Origin: Astur gentilis
Taxonomy: Eukaryota > Chordata > Aves > Accipitriformes > Accipitridae
Length of the DNA stretch: 64,000 nt
NCBI RefSeq assembly: GCF_929443795.1
Contig: NC_064909.1
Span: forward strand, 16,123,001-16,187,000
Reading direction: 5' to 3'
Made by a program: the position numbers and the translations under genes. The notes beneath the pieces are model-generated. The model made no database searches. It had not been told where the DNA came from and worked only from the letters and a program-made list of their open reading frames with translations. Shown in pieces: positions 1-14,204 of the stretch; position 1 is the first letter of the stretch; each line of letters starts with the position of its first letter.

Positions 1-2165
1 ACAATCTGCCTTGCGAGGTGAGAGCGAGCTCTGGCAGGCGTCCGAATGCTGGGGAAAGTCGTTCAGATGTTGTTCTTCACCTGAGGCACCGTGGGGCTCG
101 GGGAGGTGAGGACACCTTTGCCTTCTGGAGGCAATGTCAGCGAAGGAAAGTCAGCTCCAATTTGGCCTTACGAGCAGAAACTCCACTAACATGTGTGAGG
201 CAGGAGGAAAATGCGTCGGCGCTCGAGGGCACCGGCTGCTGGGAGGTGAAGCGGGGTCAACCTTCCCCAACGGGCACGAGTGGCGTTCTGCGAAACAGGA
301 CTTCTTTGCTCTCGGTGCTTTATTGCATCCTTTGGAGATCGGGTCCCACTGCCGGCATCGTGGCCAAATCCTGACACTGGATGTGTCCCAGAAGAGAAGA
401 ACATCTCGGCTATTTAACCAAACCCTTGTACATCTGCTATTTAACCCGAGCGTTGTACTTAGACCGCAGTTGTGGAACTGGGGCGGGAGTTGGTATAAAG
501 GCACTTGCTGTAGGTGGAGCGACACGAGCAGGTCCGGCCCCGGGGTTTGCCTGTGCAATAGCTGGAAATGAGCACATTACATAAAGTGTAATTTGCACCT
601 TTTAATCTCGGTGATACCTGCGTGCGGGCACCCCTATTTGGGATAAAAGCTTATTCTGCTTCAATTAATTTTATATCAATGTAAGCTGAATAATTAAAGG
701 TGTGAATGAAAGGCCAGGTAGTTATTTCCCTTCCCTCTGGTGCATGAGCTGCGCTGAGAAAGGCAGAGAGGTGGGAGCACCCGGCAATGCGGGTATTAGT
801 CCAGCCAAAACCTGCCTGCACCGTCTCACAGCCAAACGGTTCTGAGTTTCTATAGGTAAGTATCAACTGGGCTCAATAATTTTTGATGCAGATCTCCTGG
901 TATTAACACCAGTTTGGGAATTAGCACCAGCTGTGCGTATGGCCTTGGGCAAGCCAGCATCTTTCTTTCTGAATGTAGGCTTGGGTCTCAAGATGTTCTC
1001 CCCGTCTTCAGGCAGAACTAGCAGCCATTACGGTATCCAAAAGATGAAGCAGGTGAATTCCCACTTTTTTTCCTTATTTCCAGAAACTGTGTTTCAAGTC
1101 CATAGGCTAGGGCTGGCTGTATCTTGTAGGCATTTCATTACAATAGGCTGCGATAGGTAACTGGCCATTTCTGCATCAAAATCACAGGGAACTTTTCAGA
1201 ATTATATTGATCTGATAAAAGAGTAAAAACTTTTGAAGTGTAAAAGTTGGGGATCTTTTTCCTTTGAGAATGGACTAATGCTTGACCTGAAAATTATGAT
1301 ACATCTGTAGTGCTAAGGTGCAGCTAAACTCATGCTGTGCTCAGGATTTCTTTTTCTCTCCCAGTAATCCTTTCCCAGTGCATCAAACACAGTTACAGGA
1401 GATTAATCTGCTGAAGGTCTTAATGTTTGCTGCGTGTTACAGGGACCCAAATTCCCCACGGGGGCCAGCTTTGACTGAAGGAGGCTTTAAAGCCACCCAG
1501 TTCATCCCAGCATGTGCTTAAGGGCTTTTGCCGCATGGGATTCGGTTTTGAGAGAACGTACTGGGAAGCCAACACTCGCTTTTCTGTAAGTGGGGCTGAT
1601 TTCGGATGCTGTAAAGAGCATGGCAAAGTTTGATAACCCAGCAGCGTGGTTTAGTGCCTTCCCTCGTGCTGCCTGCCTGTGCTCTTGCAAGGAGCCACAG
1701 CATGATTACAAGGGCTGTTAAATGCCCTTAATATTCATGCTGTTAGAGAGAGTGTTACTCCTGCAGGCTCTGCTGTCTGCTGCTGTTTGCAATAGCATCG
1801 CACTGATGATTAAATCACCGATGCCGCATTGAATAGCGTGTGAAGCCCCTCCAGCCAGGAGATTCAAAGGCAGAGTTAAATCCCTCCCATTTGCCCACCT
1901 CCTTTTTTCTCTGTCTCTTAAGTAACAACGTTGTTTTTTTTTTTAAGAAAAAAACCCCCACACCCACAGAGGGAACGGTTCAGAGCCGTGAGATGAGATG
2001 GGAAACGAGCCCTTTGCGGAGAGGTTAAGAGAACAGGGCATGGGTGCAGCGAGGGAAAGGAGCCGGGGGGTCAGGGGACACAGGGGTGATGCAGCACTGC
2101 TCTACACGCTGCTGCTTCTCATACTCTTTTCAAATGTGGGTGGGAAAAGCAGTGTGCTGAGTAAG

Positions 2166-2203
2166 AGATATATATATTTATGTATATATATACTGATATA
2201 TAC
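2166..2203. repeat. AT dinucleotide-rich microsatellite
   Basis: Runs of (AT)4-5 broken by ttatg and ctg form an imperfect 38-bp TA-rich tract in otherwise GC-rich intron sequence. Confidence 0.85.
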
Positions 2204-4088
2204 TTGGTAGTGCAGCAAATGGGGGGGTGGCAGGGGGTGCTGCGGCGGTGGCGTGGGGAGGTGTTTGGAGCTGAAGCCAGCAGGTGCTTATTGTGGAAGG
2301 GCCCCGATCCATCCTAACCTCTCTGGATGCTGGGGGGGAAGCTGCTCCCTCTTGGTTTTTTCTCTTCGGGTTGGTGGGTGTTTGATTTGGGGAGCCTCCG
2401 TTCCCCGCCACGCCTACACCATCGTCCCAGCTCCCGGGTTTCCTTGGCTGGTGCCGGGATGCAGCCGTTTCCCCGTCAAAGCCTCGTCCCTCGCACGCAG
2501 CCTCAGATGCTGCAGAGCGGGCTTCAGCCTGTCTGGTTTTTTAGGGAAAAGAGCCAAAAGCGGTTTCTTGGTACCCTGCTTCGCTCGTTTGGCTGCTCCC
2601 CATCCCTCTCGGTCCCCCGAGACTCTGTCCTCTCTCCCCTGCCTGTATCCCTGCTCAACCGCAGGTATTGCAGTCGGGTGGCTTGTCCCGGAGGTGTCCC
2701 AGCGCTTCCCATTCGGCCCCAAAATGTGCGGTGTCCATCTGGCCGTATAAAGACTCGGTTTTAGCTCATGGGGCCGGGGGCTTTGAAAGGCCCGTGGGTG
2801 TGTGGGAAGAGGGGTGCTGAGCCCAACCTCCTTGTCCGTGGGGAAACGCTGGGCGGTTTTCCGAGGCCGGTTCCCAGACGCACGGCGGTGGCCTCAGCAG
2901 CCCTTCTTTTCTGCGCTGGTATTGCCGGGGAGAAGGCTGGCACCTCCACAGATGAGTCGTTGTTGTGGCTTGCTTTCACGGGGTCTTGGTGAGAAGAGTC
3001 CTGATGGGGTGGCCGTTAATGAACCTGTCGGTTAATTGCTCCCCCGTCGGTTTCAGTTAGAGAGAGCAGCGTGGCGGGAACGCCTGGCTGGGCGCCGGCA
3101 GGAGACTTTGCTCAGGGTTCGCCAAGGCTCCATTGATTTTGGAGCTTGTCACGCCGTTCATTAGGAGAGGGAGAGCGAACTAGGTGTTTAGCAGAAATGC
3201 TCCGAGTTGATCCTGATGGAGCAGGTTTCTCCATTACCTGGTTAGGGGAGGGGGAAAAAAAAATCGTCTTGCCCAAATCTCCTCTGCTCCTAGAGCGCTC
3301 AGCCTCAAACCTCCCGTCTTCCAGGGGTGTCGGGCAGGGTGTCTGTCCATCCGTCCTGGCATTGTCCCATCCTTGCAGATTTGCTGCAATGAGAGAGAGT
3401 GAAGAAAATTGTGCTGTTGGTGCTCTTGGTTCACAGGATGATTTTCTGCCCAATATCCCTCCTCCTTGTCCCACCAGGCTCCCGTGGCAGGGTCTCTGTT
3501 GCATATTGGGCTTGATGCGTCCCTTTTTCACGCAGCTCATGCTGGAGCTGTGCTGATCGAGGCAGTAAATCAACTTGTTGGTGCTGTGGAGATAAATGAT
3601 GGCTGTAATGTGAACTGAGGGGGAGCAGATAAAAAAAAAAAGAAATAAAAAAAAGGAAGAAAATCGTGTACTCAGCGACGGATGGGCTATGAAATGAAAT
3701 ATCTACCTCGACCAAGGCCCCTCGGCACAGCAGCACGGTCCTAGCAACGACGCCAGGTGCTGCAACGGGACCTGCTGGGAAGCATGGGGAAGGAAAAGGG
3801 GGTCCCCATGTGTGCAGGGCTGCTCTGGCACCCCACCTTCCCCCCCCCGGCTCCTTGACAGCTGCTAACGGGTGGCGGAGATAAGGATGAAAGCCACTAT
3901 CTGCAGTGTGGGCTGAGGCGCGGGACTGAATAGAGGGCACCAAATGGAGCTAAATCATAGGCCAATTTATAGTCTCGCCGTCTACAGCTGCAGGGAAGGT
4001 TTGAGCTGAGATACTATTGTTTGAATGTCTCTGCAGCTCTTAAGGTTGCAACCTCTCCATTTGCTGCCTGCCTTAGCTGGGTTTTGTT

Positions 4089-4090
<2 letters not shown>

Positions 4091-4119
<29 letters not shown>
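4091..4119. repeat. 29-nt T homopolymer
   Basis: An uninterrupted T run following gttttgtttc. No SINE body or target duplication is recognisable around it. Confidence 0.9.
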
Positions 4120-4124
<5 letters not shown>

Positions 4125-7100
4125 TAAAGCACTTTCCTGCTGGTGAAAGGCTGACAGCCCTCAAGGCTTAAGTCTTCTACTGATTTCTGCAAGCGGTGGC
4201 GCTTGCTGGGTCCCTGGGCTGCCTGGACTGTGTCCCTCAGCCCTGGCCTCCACTTGAGGATGGGGAAAGGTGTTTAGAGCTGAGTCAGTGGCATCTCCAC
4301 CAGTGGGTAGTTATCCACTCGGAGCCGAACGGAGCCCGGCAGCTCCCGGTGAGCCACAAACCAGATGTTGGGTGGCAGTGATTTAAAGCCCCTGTCATCT
4401 GGAGACAAACGGGTGATAATGATTCTCTTTTTATAGATGGGGACTTCAAGGCACAGGAAGATTTAATGTGGGGATGTTTTGTAAAATTAACTACTTAGCT
4501 AAGTTTAGCAAAATCTTAGCCAAATTAACTAAAACTGAGCTAAATTTAGCTAAAATCATTGGACAATTGTCATTCTTGATGGGGGAAAAAGCAGAAATTG
4601 GAGGGGAAAGTGAAGAGCTAGTAACGCTGATGAAGCAACACTGGTCGGTAGTTCAGGAGCGTGCCTCTGCCTTGAGTATGCTGCTGAGTTTTTGGCATCT
4701 CACGGGGATGGGACCTGGGTTGCAAGAAATTAAGGTGGATGATGGAAAGTTATCTGCAGGGAGACAGAGGGATTTCACCGATGGACCTCACTGCTGATGG
4801 GCTTCTGCAGGGTTGAGCACTTGATGCCTGGCAGCAGGAGGATTTGACACCTGCGTGGCTGTCCTCAGCCACAGCTTTTATAAGAGGAGGCAAAAGAGAT
4901 GGCAAAAAAAAAATAATCTTGTGACTGGAGGCCGTCTCTTGCTGGCAAAAAACTGGGGAAAAGCATCACTCGTAAGGGAGTTGCATCTCGTTAAGCAGTG
5001 TGGGAAGGTTTGCATCTTCCTGGCCAGTGTCGGAGGCAAGGTGTCTGGTCGGATAGTTTGGGAATGATTTGTTTTCTGAGGTCGGGTGTGGAGGAAAACC
5101 AACGCTGTTGTAGTCCCACGCCCTTGGAAGTGAAATGTAAGGAAGGAGAGACGAAGAAAAGCCTCTGTAGCTGAAGGAGGAGGTGAAAGAGTGTAAGTTG
5201 AAATTCAATTCTGTGAGCCTGGCCGTCGACCAGGAGGCTGTGGTGAACTTCTGCCATGTGCCTCGGGATTTGTCATGACTGGGTGCACTTTGGAGCTATT
5301 TTTCATACAGCAGAGCTATATCCTTCTGGAGATGTTAAGCTGCCAGAGATGAGACGGATCGTTGCAGGTGTAAAAAGGGCTTGGATGTACGTTTTTCCTT
5401 TTATCCCAATTTATGTTTGAGATAGTTGTAAGCCCCCTGGAAAATTATTCCTGGTAGAGGATCTGGTGATGTGCTAGCGGCTTTCTGCCTTTTGGCTTTT
5501 CCAAGAGGCAGTCCCAGCGGACTAACTGAGGGGTGTCAGTGTTAACTGGCCAGCAGTGGCGAAGCTGGTCTGTGGGGTCACCATCTCTTCTTCCTCTGCT
5601 GAGGAAAGCTGGGGAGCTGATGTCCCCTGTGGATCAGGAGGGACCAGAGACGTGGTTTTGTGGACTGTGCGTGCCTGACCTGGCTGTTATCTGCCGTTGG
5701 AGTCAGCAGAGTTGTTGCATCTGAGCAGTACGGATGAAATCGGAGTCAGGTGGGCTGATGCCGGGGGAAGCCGTGTGGCAGCATCCCTGCCTGCACCCGT
5801 GGGGCTGGGGACCGCAAAATGGGACCGAAGGCTAACCCCAGAGCCTGCACTGCTGGGAGGTGAGACGAGGATGCAGAGCTGGTTCGGTGAGCAATGCAGG
5901 GGTTAAGTCGGCATCCCCACCTCGCTTCTGGGGCAGGAATTATTGCGGCGCTTTCAGGAAAGTAGTCTCGGAAGAAATATCTTTGTGGAGGCAGAAATCT
6001 GAATAATCTCTCAGTTTGCAGGCTGCTCTGATAAACTTTTGTTTTCAGAAGCAAGAAACAGGTCGCACAGTTTTTTGCTTCCTCCCAAAAAACCCACCCC
6101 CTGCCATTAACACAGTGGGTAGGGCAAGGGAGAGATATTTTTTTTTTTTTTTTTCATTTGCTCTCATTAAATATTTTATCAAGAAACATTCTCCTTGGCC
6201 TACCCAAAAGCACTGTTTTAGTTCATGAATTTATTTCTTCCCTCTGGAAACCCTCGGCCGACAGCAGATCCCCCCGCCGGCAGGGCAGACCCCGGCACTG
6301 CAGCTTTCTTGGGGTCCCCGGGGACGAGCCCCGGCAGCATTTTGCCGTGGGCAGTGTTCTTTTGCAAGTGTGGCAGCCGCTCTCGAAGGGACGGGGATGC
6401 TGGTGGATAATGGCACGTCGTTTCGGTTTGATAGCCCCTGTGTTGAGCGGGGGGCTCGGTGTCCCATCCTAACCGCGACCTTGGTTTTCCCCCTCCTCCT
6501 CTGCAGCTCTTGTGTGCCCATCAGGAACACGGCGCGGTCAGGGCAGCTCTCACAAGCGAGCGTCACTCTTTTAGGTTTGTGGACAATAACGAGCCGCGGT
6601 GTGAAAGAGCAGTTTCTTTTAAAGCATTCTTCTCTACAAAAGTCCCCTTGAATTTAATGAAGACTTAGAAAGTTGTTCCTGAAATTTTTACGCCGGCATA
6701 TAGATATCCATAAAAGAGCCTTCCCATAAACGGAACAGAAAGGAAACCATTCATTTCAGCGTCTGTGCATTTATGGATTGATTTTTACAGAATCCTATTA
6801 GTTTCACGGCCAGTAAATGGCACGAGGACTCTATTTCAAACCAGACAATGTCAAGGTATAGAGGTGGACATTAAATATCGTCCTACCTGTTGCTGTTCAG
6901 CCATAGTTCCTGTTTGTGTCAGAGCAGAATATAATTGCAGAGACCAGGAGTGCCAAGTCAATCTCCTTTCAACTCTTTGATTAATAAAATCATTAGGAAC
7001 CAGGTTAATATAAGAGGTTGGCATTAACACTGTCTCAATGGCCCATTAAATAGATCTGATAATTTTTGCACGATACTTTCTTAAAAGCAAAGGAATAGTC

Positions 7101-10100
7101 TCCTGTAGCCATTACTTGGTGCCTACTTTTCAGAAAGCAATGATTCATGAACCTCTTCCTAAATAAACAAGTTACATACAATGAAAAAACCCACCTATAA
7201 ACCGCAGACTGCTACTCCTCCCCGTAATGCAGACAATTTCTGGATTTTTTTCACCTCTTCCCCTTGCCAGGTGGAGGACAGAGCATCGTCTCCCTGTCCA
7301 GAGGGCTGCTGCCAGCCCAGCATTACGTGACCGCAGCTGGCACGGCGACCTGTTGCAGCGGCCATTTACACTTTACCTTCACGCGGTGTTCGAGCAGCTG
7401 ACGGCCAGATGGTTTCATAAATAGCCACGTCTCCTTGGGCCAAGGATAGCTCACCTTCCAGTGTCATTACCAGTCTCTCTCAGATTATTACGAACGAAGA
7501 TATGCTATTAATGTCACTTCCATTTTTCCCCCCCTCCCTGTTTAAGCTCTCTGCTTTGTGCATCTTGCTGGGTTTTGGCAGCGCAGTGCTTTGATTTTTG
7601 CTGATAGGCGGTTTTACTTTTCCATTTCAATTCCAGCTACATTTGGTTTGCAGAGTGTGGGGGGACTCTGCAATTAAAACCAAAACCAAGCCACACACGA
7701 TGAAGGAAGGCAGGAAAAGCAACAGGCTAACACTTTCAGTATTACTAAGTTTTCTAAGGGTTGCTCTACAGCCTGGGGACGAGTGGGCAAATTTGGTGCT
7801 TCAGATTGAATATTGCTATGCTGGGAGCTGAGGGGATGCTTTAGGGGGCACCTGCAGCAGCCGGTGTGCTTTGGGGTGCAGAGTGGCACCCTGATGCTTC
7901 ACCCCCCCACCGAGGGGACCGACTGATGCCACCCAGCATCACCTCCTCTTGGTCCTGCTGCAGGCACGGTACCTTACGGATGGATTGAAGGGGACATCGG
8001 CAGCGCTGGCAGCTGCGATAGGGATGCGGAGCCCGTTGTGAGCGAGAGGCATTGGTCGTGACCGAGGAAGATGCAAGCCTGTTCATAAAACATTTGCAAA
8101 CCATTAACCACAACCCTGTTACTAACTGCTTGTATTCGTCCCTGCCGCTTGGGCTGCGCTTTTTGTGGCCTGGCACCCCTAGGCATGTACTTCTCTCTTC
8201 CATCCCTGTAAAGATGATGCCGGGATAAATACAAAGATGGTGGCCTGATGAAGAGTAGCAATATTTCAGATCTGTTTCAGTTGGTTTGCCAAGGAGATTT
8301 AATCCTCCTTTCCGCGATGTCCAGCGGGACTGGTAGAGAAGAGAGGGCGCCCGGGGTTCAAGAGGGAGAGGAGTGTGGTACGGCAAGTGGGGGACACTGC
8401 TTAGCTGTGGGCATGTCGGCCTCCTGCTTGGGAAAAGCAAATCTGTGATGCTTTACCAAACTGTTTAGAAAAGGCAAAATAATATGAAAGTCATCTATAG
8501 ATGTGTATATTTTCTTATACATAGGTTTTCTGTAGCTGAGAGGGAGGGGGTTGTTGCCAAGATCAGCAGTGTAGCCTCAGACTCTGCATGTTATTTAAGG
8601 AGCTGATGCTGCTGGTTTTCAGCCTCCTGATCACAGACACAGAAAAGTGTCTTAAAGTCATTTCTCCTGTTTCACCTCTGTGGGCTGCCCAGATTGTCCC
8701 CACGTTGGGACCAACCTCATTGCAGCAGAGACTCTGAGGATGTCACTGCAGACAGAGGAAAGGACATTTCTTGGAGGGGGGGGTGGTGGAAGAAAGGAGA
8801 GGGTTATTAATAAAAGAGCCTGGCTCTGAGCTTATCCTCTCCCCGGCTCTCACGCTACTGCTCGCCTCCTTCGCCTGCTGCATCTCGCAGGCTGTGGAAG
8901 GAGAGAGCCATCGGGGTGGCCAGTGATGCCCGACCGATGGCCCCGCTGTTCCCCTGGCCACGGCAGGCACCTGCCAGCACAGCCTTGCCGCGAGTTTTGG
9001 TTTTTTTTCCTGCCTCAGTGTTGGGGAATAGTTTCTGGGATTGGAGGAGCACACGGCTCTTCTATTCCTGGGCAGCCTCGGGCTTCCCCACCGGTCTGAG
9101 TGAGGAGCCCCTGCTCTGCCTGGGGACCAGTAAAAGACTTGGTAAGGCAGATCAGCGCCGAGCTCTTAAAGGCGATGACGGCGCTTTGAGCTTGCCCTTT
9201 TTGCCGTGTGTAATTTAGGAGTGCGGCGGAGGCTGGGAGGCATATTTGGGGTGGGTTAGCGCCAGGGCACCCGTAAATTGCAGGGCTTGGCTCCTGGCAA
9301 GAATAGAATCTGGCCATAACATCTTCAGCCTAAATTTCAGACTGTCCCAAGGTCTTTGAGTCTATTTGGAGCCGGGATTTTAAATATTTTTTTTGTTTGT
9401 TTTTTAATCTTGAATTGGGCTGTTGAGCCTTAACCAAAGAGCTGTAGTGCAGGACATATACCTGCAGCTCTGGAGAGCCCAGCACTTGGGCTAACGGCTT
9501 ATAGCGCATTCCCTGTGTGTTTATATCCCATGGAGAGTTTCTGAGCAACCGTGGGCAAAGCAGTTACTGTCACTGCACTTCAGCTGCTCCGTCGGGATGT
9601 GGAGAAGGGGTGGAGAGCCCTGGGGGAAGCTGTGCTGTGCCCTGGGGGTATGGGGCAGCGGCCGAAGGGAGCTCCCCACACCAGCCCCACTGCTCTGTGC
9701 TTCCCGACGAGGGGAGATATAGTCCGGGAGCATGGCAAAAGCTTGCTTTGCTGCCTGCTTCACCCGCTCTGAGGGTTAAAAGCAGCTTGGTAGCACCCCA
9801 TGTAAGGCCATAATGAAAATGATTCTCAAAGCAGGGCTAAAATCCCATTTGTTTTGCCCTTTAATTATTTAATTTATTTTCTATATTTAACACGCTTGCT
9901 TTTTGTGAGTCAACTGAATTTTTCTGTGATATTTTTTTCTCAAATATTTATCCATGTTGGCAGAGGGAACATTTTAATATGAGCCTCGCAGAACTCGCCC
10001 TAGATGCCCTAGTGTTTCTTCTTGCTTCTCCTGCTATTGAGCCAGAGCGGTTACTCACTTCACATTTCCCACATGTTTTCCCCGCTGCTTCCAATACAGA

Positions 10101-11676
10101 CAAAATGTTAAATTGAAACAAAAAGAAGAATTTTAATTTTATTCCCTGTGTTCACCACTTTTGCCCTGGAAAGTCAGGGGCCAGTGGGCTTAGCCTGGTG
10201 CCAGCGGCAGAGCCCCACTCTGGTAGCGCTGGCTGCCCATTCCCATTTGGCATCACTGGTGCCGGATGGGGGGTAAGGGACAAGTCACAGCTGAGCTGTG
10301 GCACTGGAAATAGCAGAGCCCCCACCAAACGCCTTGTGGAGGGGAAGAACATCTTGTCCTGCTGTACCAGGACCCTGGTGCCTTTTAGCAGCCCGGACTC
10401 ATATTTTAGAATAATGAAGCTTTTGCTGCTTGTCTTTTTGTAGTCACAGTTAATTAGCGAGGCAGAGGACAGGACTGTCGAACAGCCTCTCCTGGGCGAC
10501 TTATGCTTTTTTTTTTTTCTTCTTCTTTTTACCGTGCTGCTGGCGGAGGTAAGTGATGCTCTGGGAGCGCAGCCGGCCCCGTAGCAAGCACCGAGGGCTG
10601 GAGCGCGGTGGGCAGGTCAGTTGTGTTTCTGGTGAACCATGGGTGGTCAAGGAGCGAAGGCAGGCAGGGTGCTGCCGCGTGAATCCTTGGTGAATCCTGC
10701 CTGCTGTTTGCTCCCTGCCGACATGGAGAGAGGGCTGTACAGCTGGGAATGGTGTGGAGAGGGGGGACACAGGGTGATCTAGGCTTTGGGGTGGCTTCTC
10801 TGCGGGAAGTAGGCTTAGCCTAGGATGGAGGAGGGGGCTTGTGTTGGAGATCTGGAAGATCATTAATGGCAGAGAAAGGGTGGATAGGAAATATCTCCCA
10901 TCAGTTCCCGGACAAAAGCTGGGGTCATTAAAGGCAGCTGTCAGGGGCGGGTTCAGTGTGGCTGGATGCAGGGTATTTGTGGAGCCCCCTGCAACAGCAT
11001 CTTCTGGCTGCTGAAAGCCTGCATGGGTTCAGCAGTGGCTGCACAGATGCATGGGAAAAAGGTCCGTGCAGGTATTAAATGAGAAGATGGGAGTGTGCTG
11101 GCATCAGCAGGGTGCTCAGAGGAGGTGTCCCTGTGCTCACTCGCCCATAGTTTTCCCCAGGTCTTTGCTGTCGAGACTGCCGTCAGAGATGGAGTATTTG
11201 GGCAGATATGACCCAGCACCGCTGCCTTTCTGAGCAGCCCTTCTGTGCGTGACTGTCCCTCTGCTCCCCGGGGGCCAGATTTCTTCTCCATGCCCCCAGC
11301 ACATACCCATGGCAGCTCTAGCAGTTCAGTTTGGAGGGTCTTTGCAGGGAAGGGTGTGTAAATGAGCAGGAAAAACATGGTGTGCGTGCATATATATGCA
11401 TATACACTGATATATTTAATTTACCACATCCCTGTAAGGAAACTGGGCTGTGGAAAGCTGGGGCTGGGTGCGGGAACAAGCAGCTCGGCAGGGAGGGAGC
11501 TGTGGGAACACTGATCCTTTCCACCTGGGATGTGGAGGGAAGTCTGCTGTGGGGCCGGATGGGGACCGAAACTCTCATGCCTCCACCTGCTGCTCTGCAC
11601 CCCTCCTCTGGCTGCTTTACACCGTGCTGGCCCTCACCTGGGAAATACCAACCCCTGGCCAGGCGCTGCCATGCGT

Positions 11677-11718
11677 GCCCTGCCTGCACCTCGCCCTGCC
11701 TGCACCTTGCCCTGCCTG
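11677..11718. repeat. 16-bp tandem repeat, 2.6 copies
   Basis: The unit gccctgcctgcacctc starts at 11677, repeats at 11693 with one change (t for the last c) and again for 10 bases at 11709. Confidence 0.85.
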
Positions 11719-12632
11719 ATGCTGCTTGCTGGGCAGAGAGCCCAGGAGCAAGACTTAAGTTGGCGGAGAGGAGGAAACCTTGTAAAATAACTTTTTTCCT
11801 TTAGCATCACTAGATTTTTTTTTTTTCTTTCTTTCTTTTTCCCTGCTCCTCCGAATACCGCATTCCTCAGCTCAGCGGATTTAGAGCAGGGGAGTACAAC
11901 CAGGCACAACCCCGTTGGCCGTGCCTGGTGAGGATGAGACCCTCTGCCGACACAGGGAGCTGGGCAGACGTTACTGGTGCCTGTCCAGGGCAGGGAGGAG
12001 GGTGCACCCGTGCCGCCGGAGCTGCCGTGCATCCTCCCCTAAAGCATTAAGCGGTGTTAGAGACAGCTTACCGGGGACCGTAGCACAGCACAGACCATTA
12101 GTCTTGCTGAGTACGGCTATGATCGTACTTAGTGCTGCCTTCCTATCTCTCGCTGCTGAACCATAGAGCATTTTGCAATGATTAATTCAGCATGAGACTC
12201 TTAAGCGAGCATTATTGCCCCTGTTTTAGAGCAGACGTAAAGGTTGCTGGCAGACCAAGAGCAGAAACTCTCTGCCATACAGATGTTCACCAGCCTAGCT
12301 GTTACAAGCCACCGGTACCTCCGCTGGCCTTTTGTTTCAGCACTTTTTGAGGTCCATTTCATTGCCCTTGAGATGTTGTTCCTTCCTCTGCAAAAAGTGG
12401 GGATGCATTCAGATGCTCAGCTGTACCTGGCAGTTTGGGATTAAAACTCTCCTTGTCTGCGTAGGAGAAAAAGTCTTGGCTTGTGTAACCAGTTAGTTCT
12501 GGTGCATCTCTCCAGGAATCTGTGTCGATGTGGGCAGCAGCAGCATATGCTGCCGGCTGCAGAGGGACCGGTCCCGTTGCCATCTGCGCACAAGCTCGCA
12601 GGGGCTGCGGCGGGTGTTGCAGCCGGGGCTCC

Positions 12633-12682
12633 GCATCCCTGCTTTTCCCAGGGCCCTGCATCCCTGCCTTTCCCAGGGCCGT
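12633..12682. repeat. 25-bp tandem duplication
   Basis: The unit gcatccctgcttttcccagg plus gccct (12633-12657) is repeated immediately at 12658-12682 with two differences in 25 bases, which points to a fairly recent local duplication. Confidence 0.88.
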
Positions 12683-14204
12683 GCACGAGGCAGTGGCAGG
12701 TCATCTGTCTCAGAGCTGGGAGCCTGCGGTGGTGTGTCCGGAGCTCTTCGCTTCTCATGAAAATTTTTTCTCCTTTGGGCTCCAGTGAGGGCAGAAAGAA
12801 TAAGAAAATGCTCAGCTGGAGCTTGTGCTCTAGAGGTGCCTTTAAAATCAGTAAATCAAATATAAAAGCAGTCGGGGTTTTTAGAGCAGTCAGGACCAAT
12901 GCTGGTTGAGATGCTCAAGCCTGCCTGCCCTGCAACTGGTAGGACCTCTGCGCTGACTGCCGTGTTTTCGGGATGGGTCTGTGAAGTAGAATGTCTGCTC
13001 CTTGGCAGGTCTTCTCCATCCACAGGGTTTCTGCTCCCCACCCTTCCTTCCACAAGGTGCTGTGGCTTTTGCTTGCCCCGGCATGCCTGTCAAAGCCTGA
13101 ACATCCCCCTGAGCCCTTTGTATCACCACCTTCTCCCCTCCGTTTGAAGGCACGCCATGGCTGGTGCCAAGGGCTCGGGGAGCGAGGAGAGGTAGAGGCA
13201 CGCCTGTAGCGTGCCTGTAGCTGGGAGGTGAGAACTTCTGAGCGATGTAGGAGAAGGTCAGGATGGAAGAAGACCCGGGGAAGAGAAATGAGCCAGTGGA
13301 TGCCCAACGTTAAGGGAAAAAGCATCACCCATTTGGGGCTTGACTCGTGCTTTCAGGACCGGCCAGACAACAAAAGGGGTTTTTTTCATCTCCAGTTATG
13401 CAAACCCGTGCAGGGGTGGTACAAAAGACTTCTCGCTGGTGGTAGGGAGCCTGCCTGCTACTGCCACTCCTCACCTGCCCTGGTTTCCACCAGGAAGCCC
13501 AGCTGGACATGTGGCTCCTCTGCAAGGAGAGTCCCTTTGCCCTGTAGCTGCGGGCCATCGGGCACTGTAGTGGTATATCCAAACCTGTGGGCAGAGAAGC
13601 TGCATTAGCCCGGTCTCAGCTGTACCCCTCCTTTCCTCTCCTGCCTGGCCAGAGTTTAACAGCATCTTGTTTCCCTCCAGCTGGGAAGACTGGCTCCTCC
13701 TTTCTTTGCAGCTACTGTCAGCAGCAAACGCGACCTCATTTGTATTATCCCGTGTCTGATCCCACCTAATCCTTAATGCAGTGCTGCTGGCAAGGGGAGC
13801 GTCACTGCCGGAGCAAGGGGGATGAAAGGCATGTGGGACATGATGTGGCCCAGCCAGGCGCTGGGGGCTGCCTGAAACTGGTCCAGCCTCTGTGTTCCAC
13901 TCCTTGCATCGTGTGAGCCACTTCCCTTCTCCCCCGATGGATTTCTGAGAGCAGGGACCTTCGCCTTCAGTAGATGGTGGAGCTAACGTGTCCACCTGCT
14001 GTGAAATGCTCTTTGTTGAAGAGAGCATTGGGCTGTTTTGGTGCCGAATCTTTGATTTTGGAGGTCCTGGAGGTGTTGCCTATCAACTTGTTTCTGGTAG
14101 ATGGGTGAGCAAGCCTTGTGTGGTGACATGTCCATGCCGCCATGGCCAACGAATGGAGCATGTGTTGACTTGCCACCCAGCTGTGCTATGAGACATTGTA
14201 CCAT

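Noticed and set aside
2253..2764. Overlapping + strand frames of 165 and 145 codons
   Set aside because: Two frames open at once in GC-rich intron sequence, with no domain and no splice sites in phase with the gene.
4468..4797. 109-codon + strand frame rich in Lys and Leu
   Set aside because: Its start is built from repeated ttagc/aaatta words, which give a pseudo-repetitive peptide. No domain and no supporting context.
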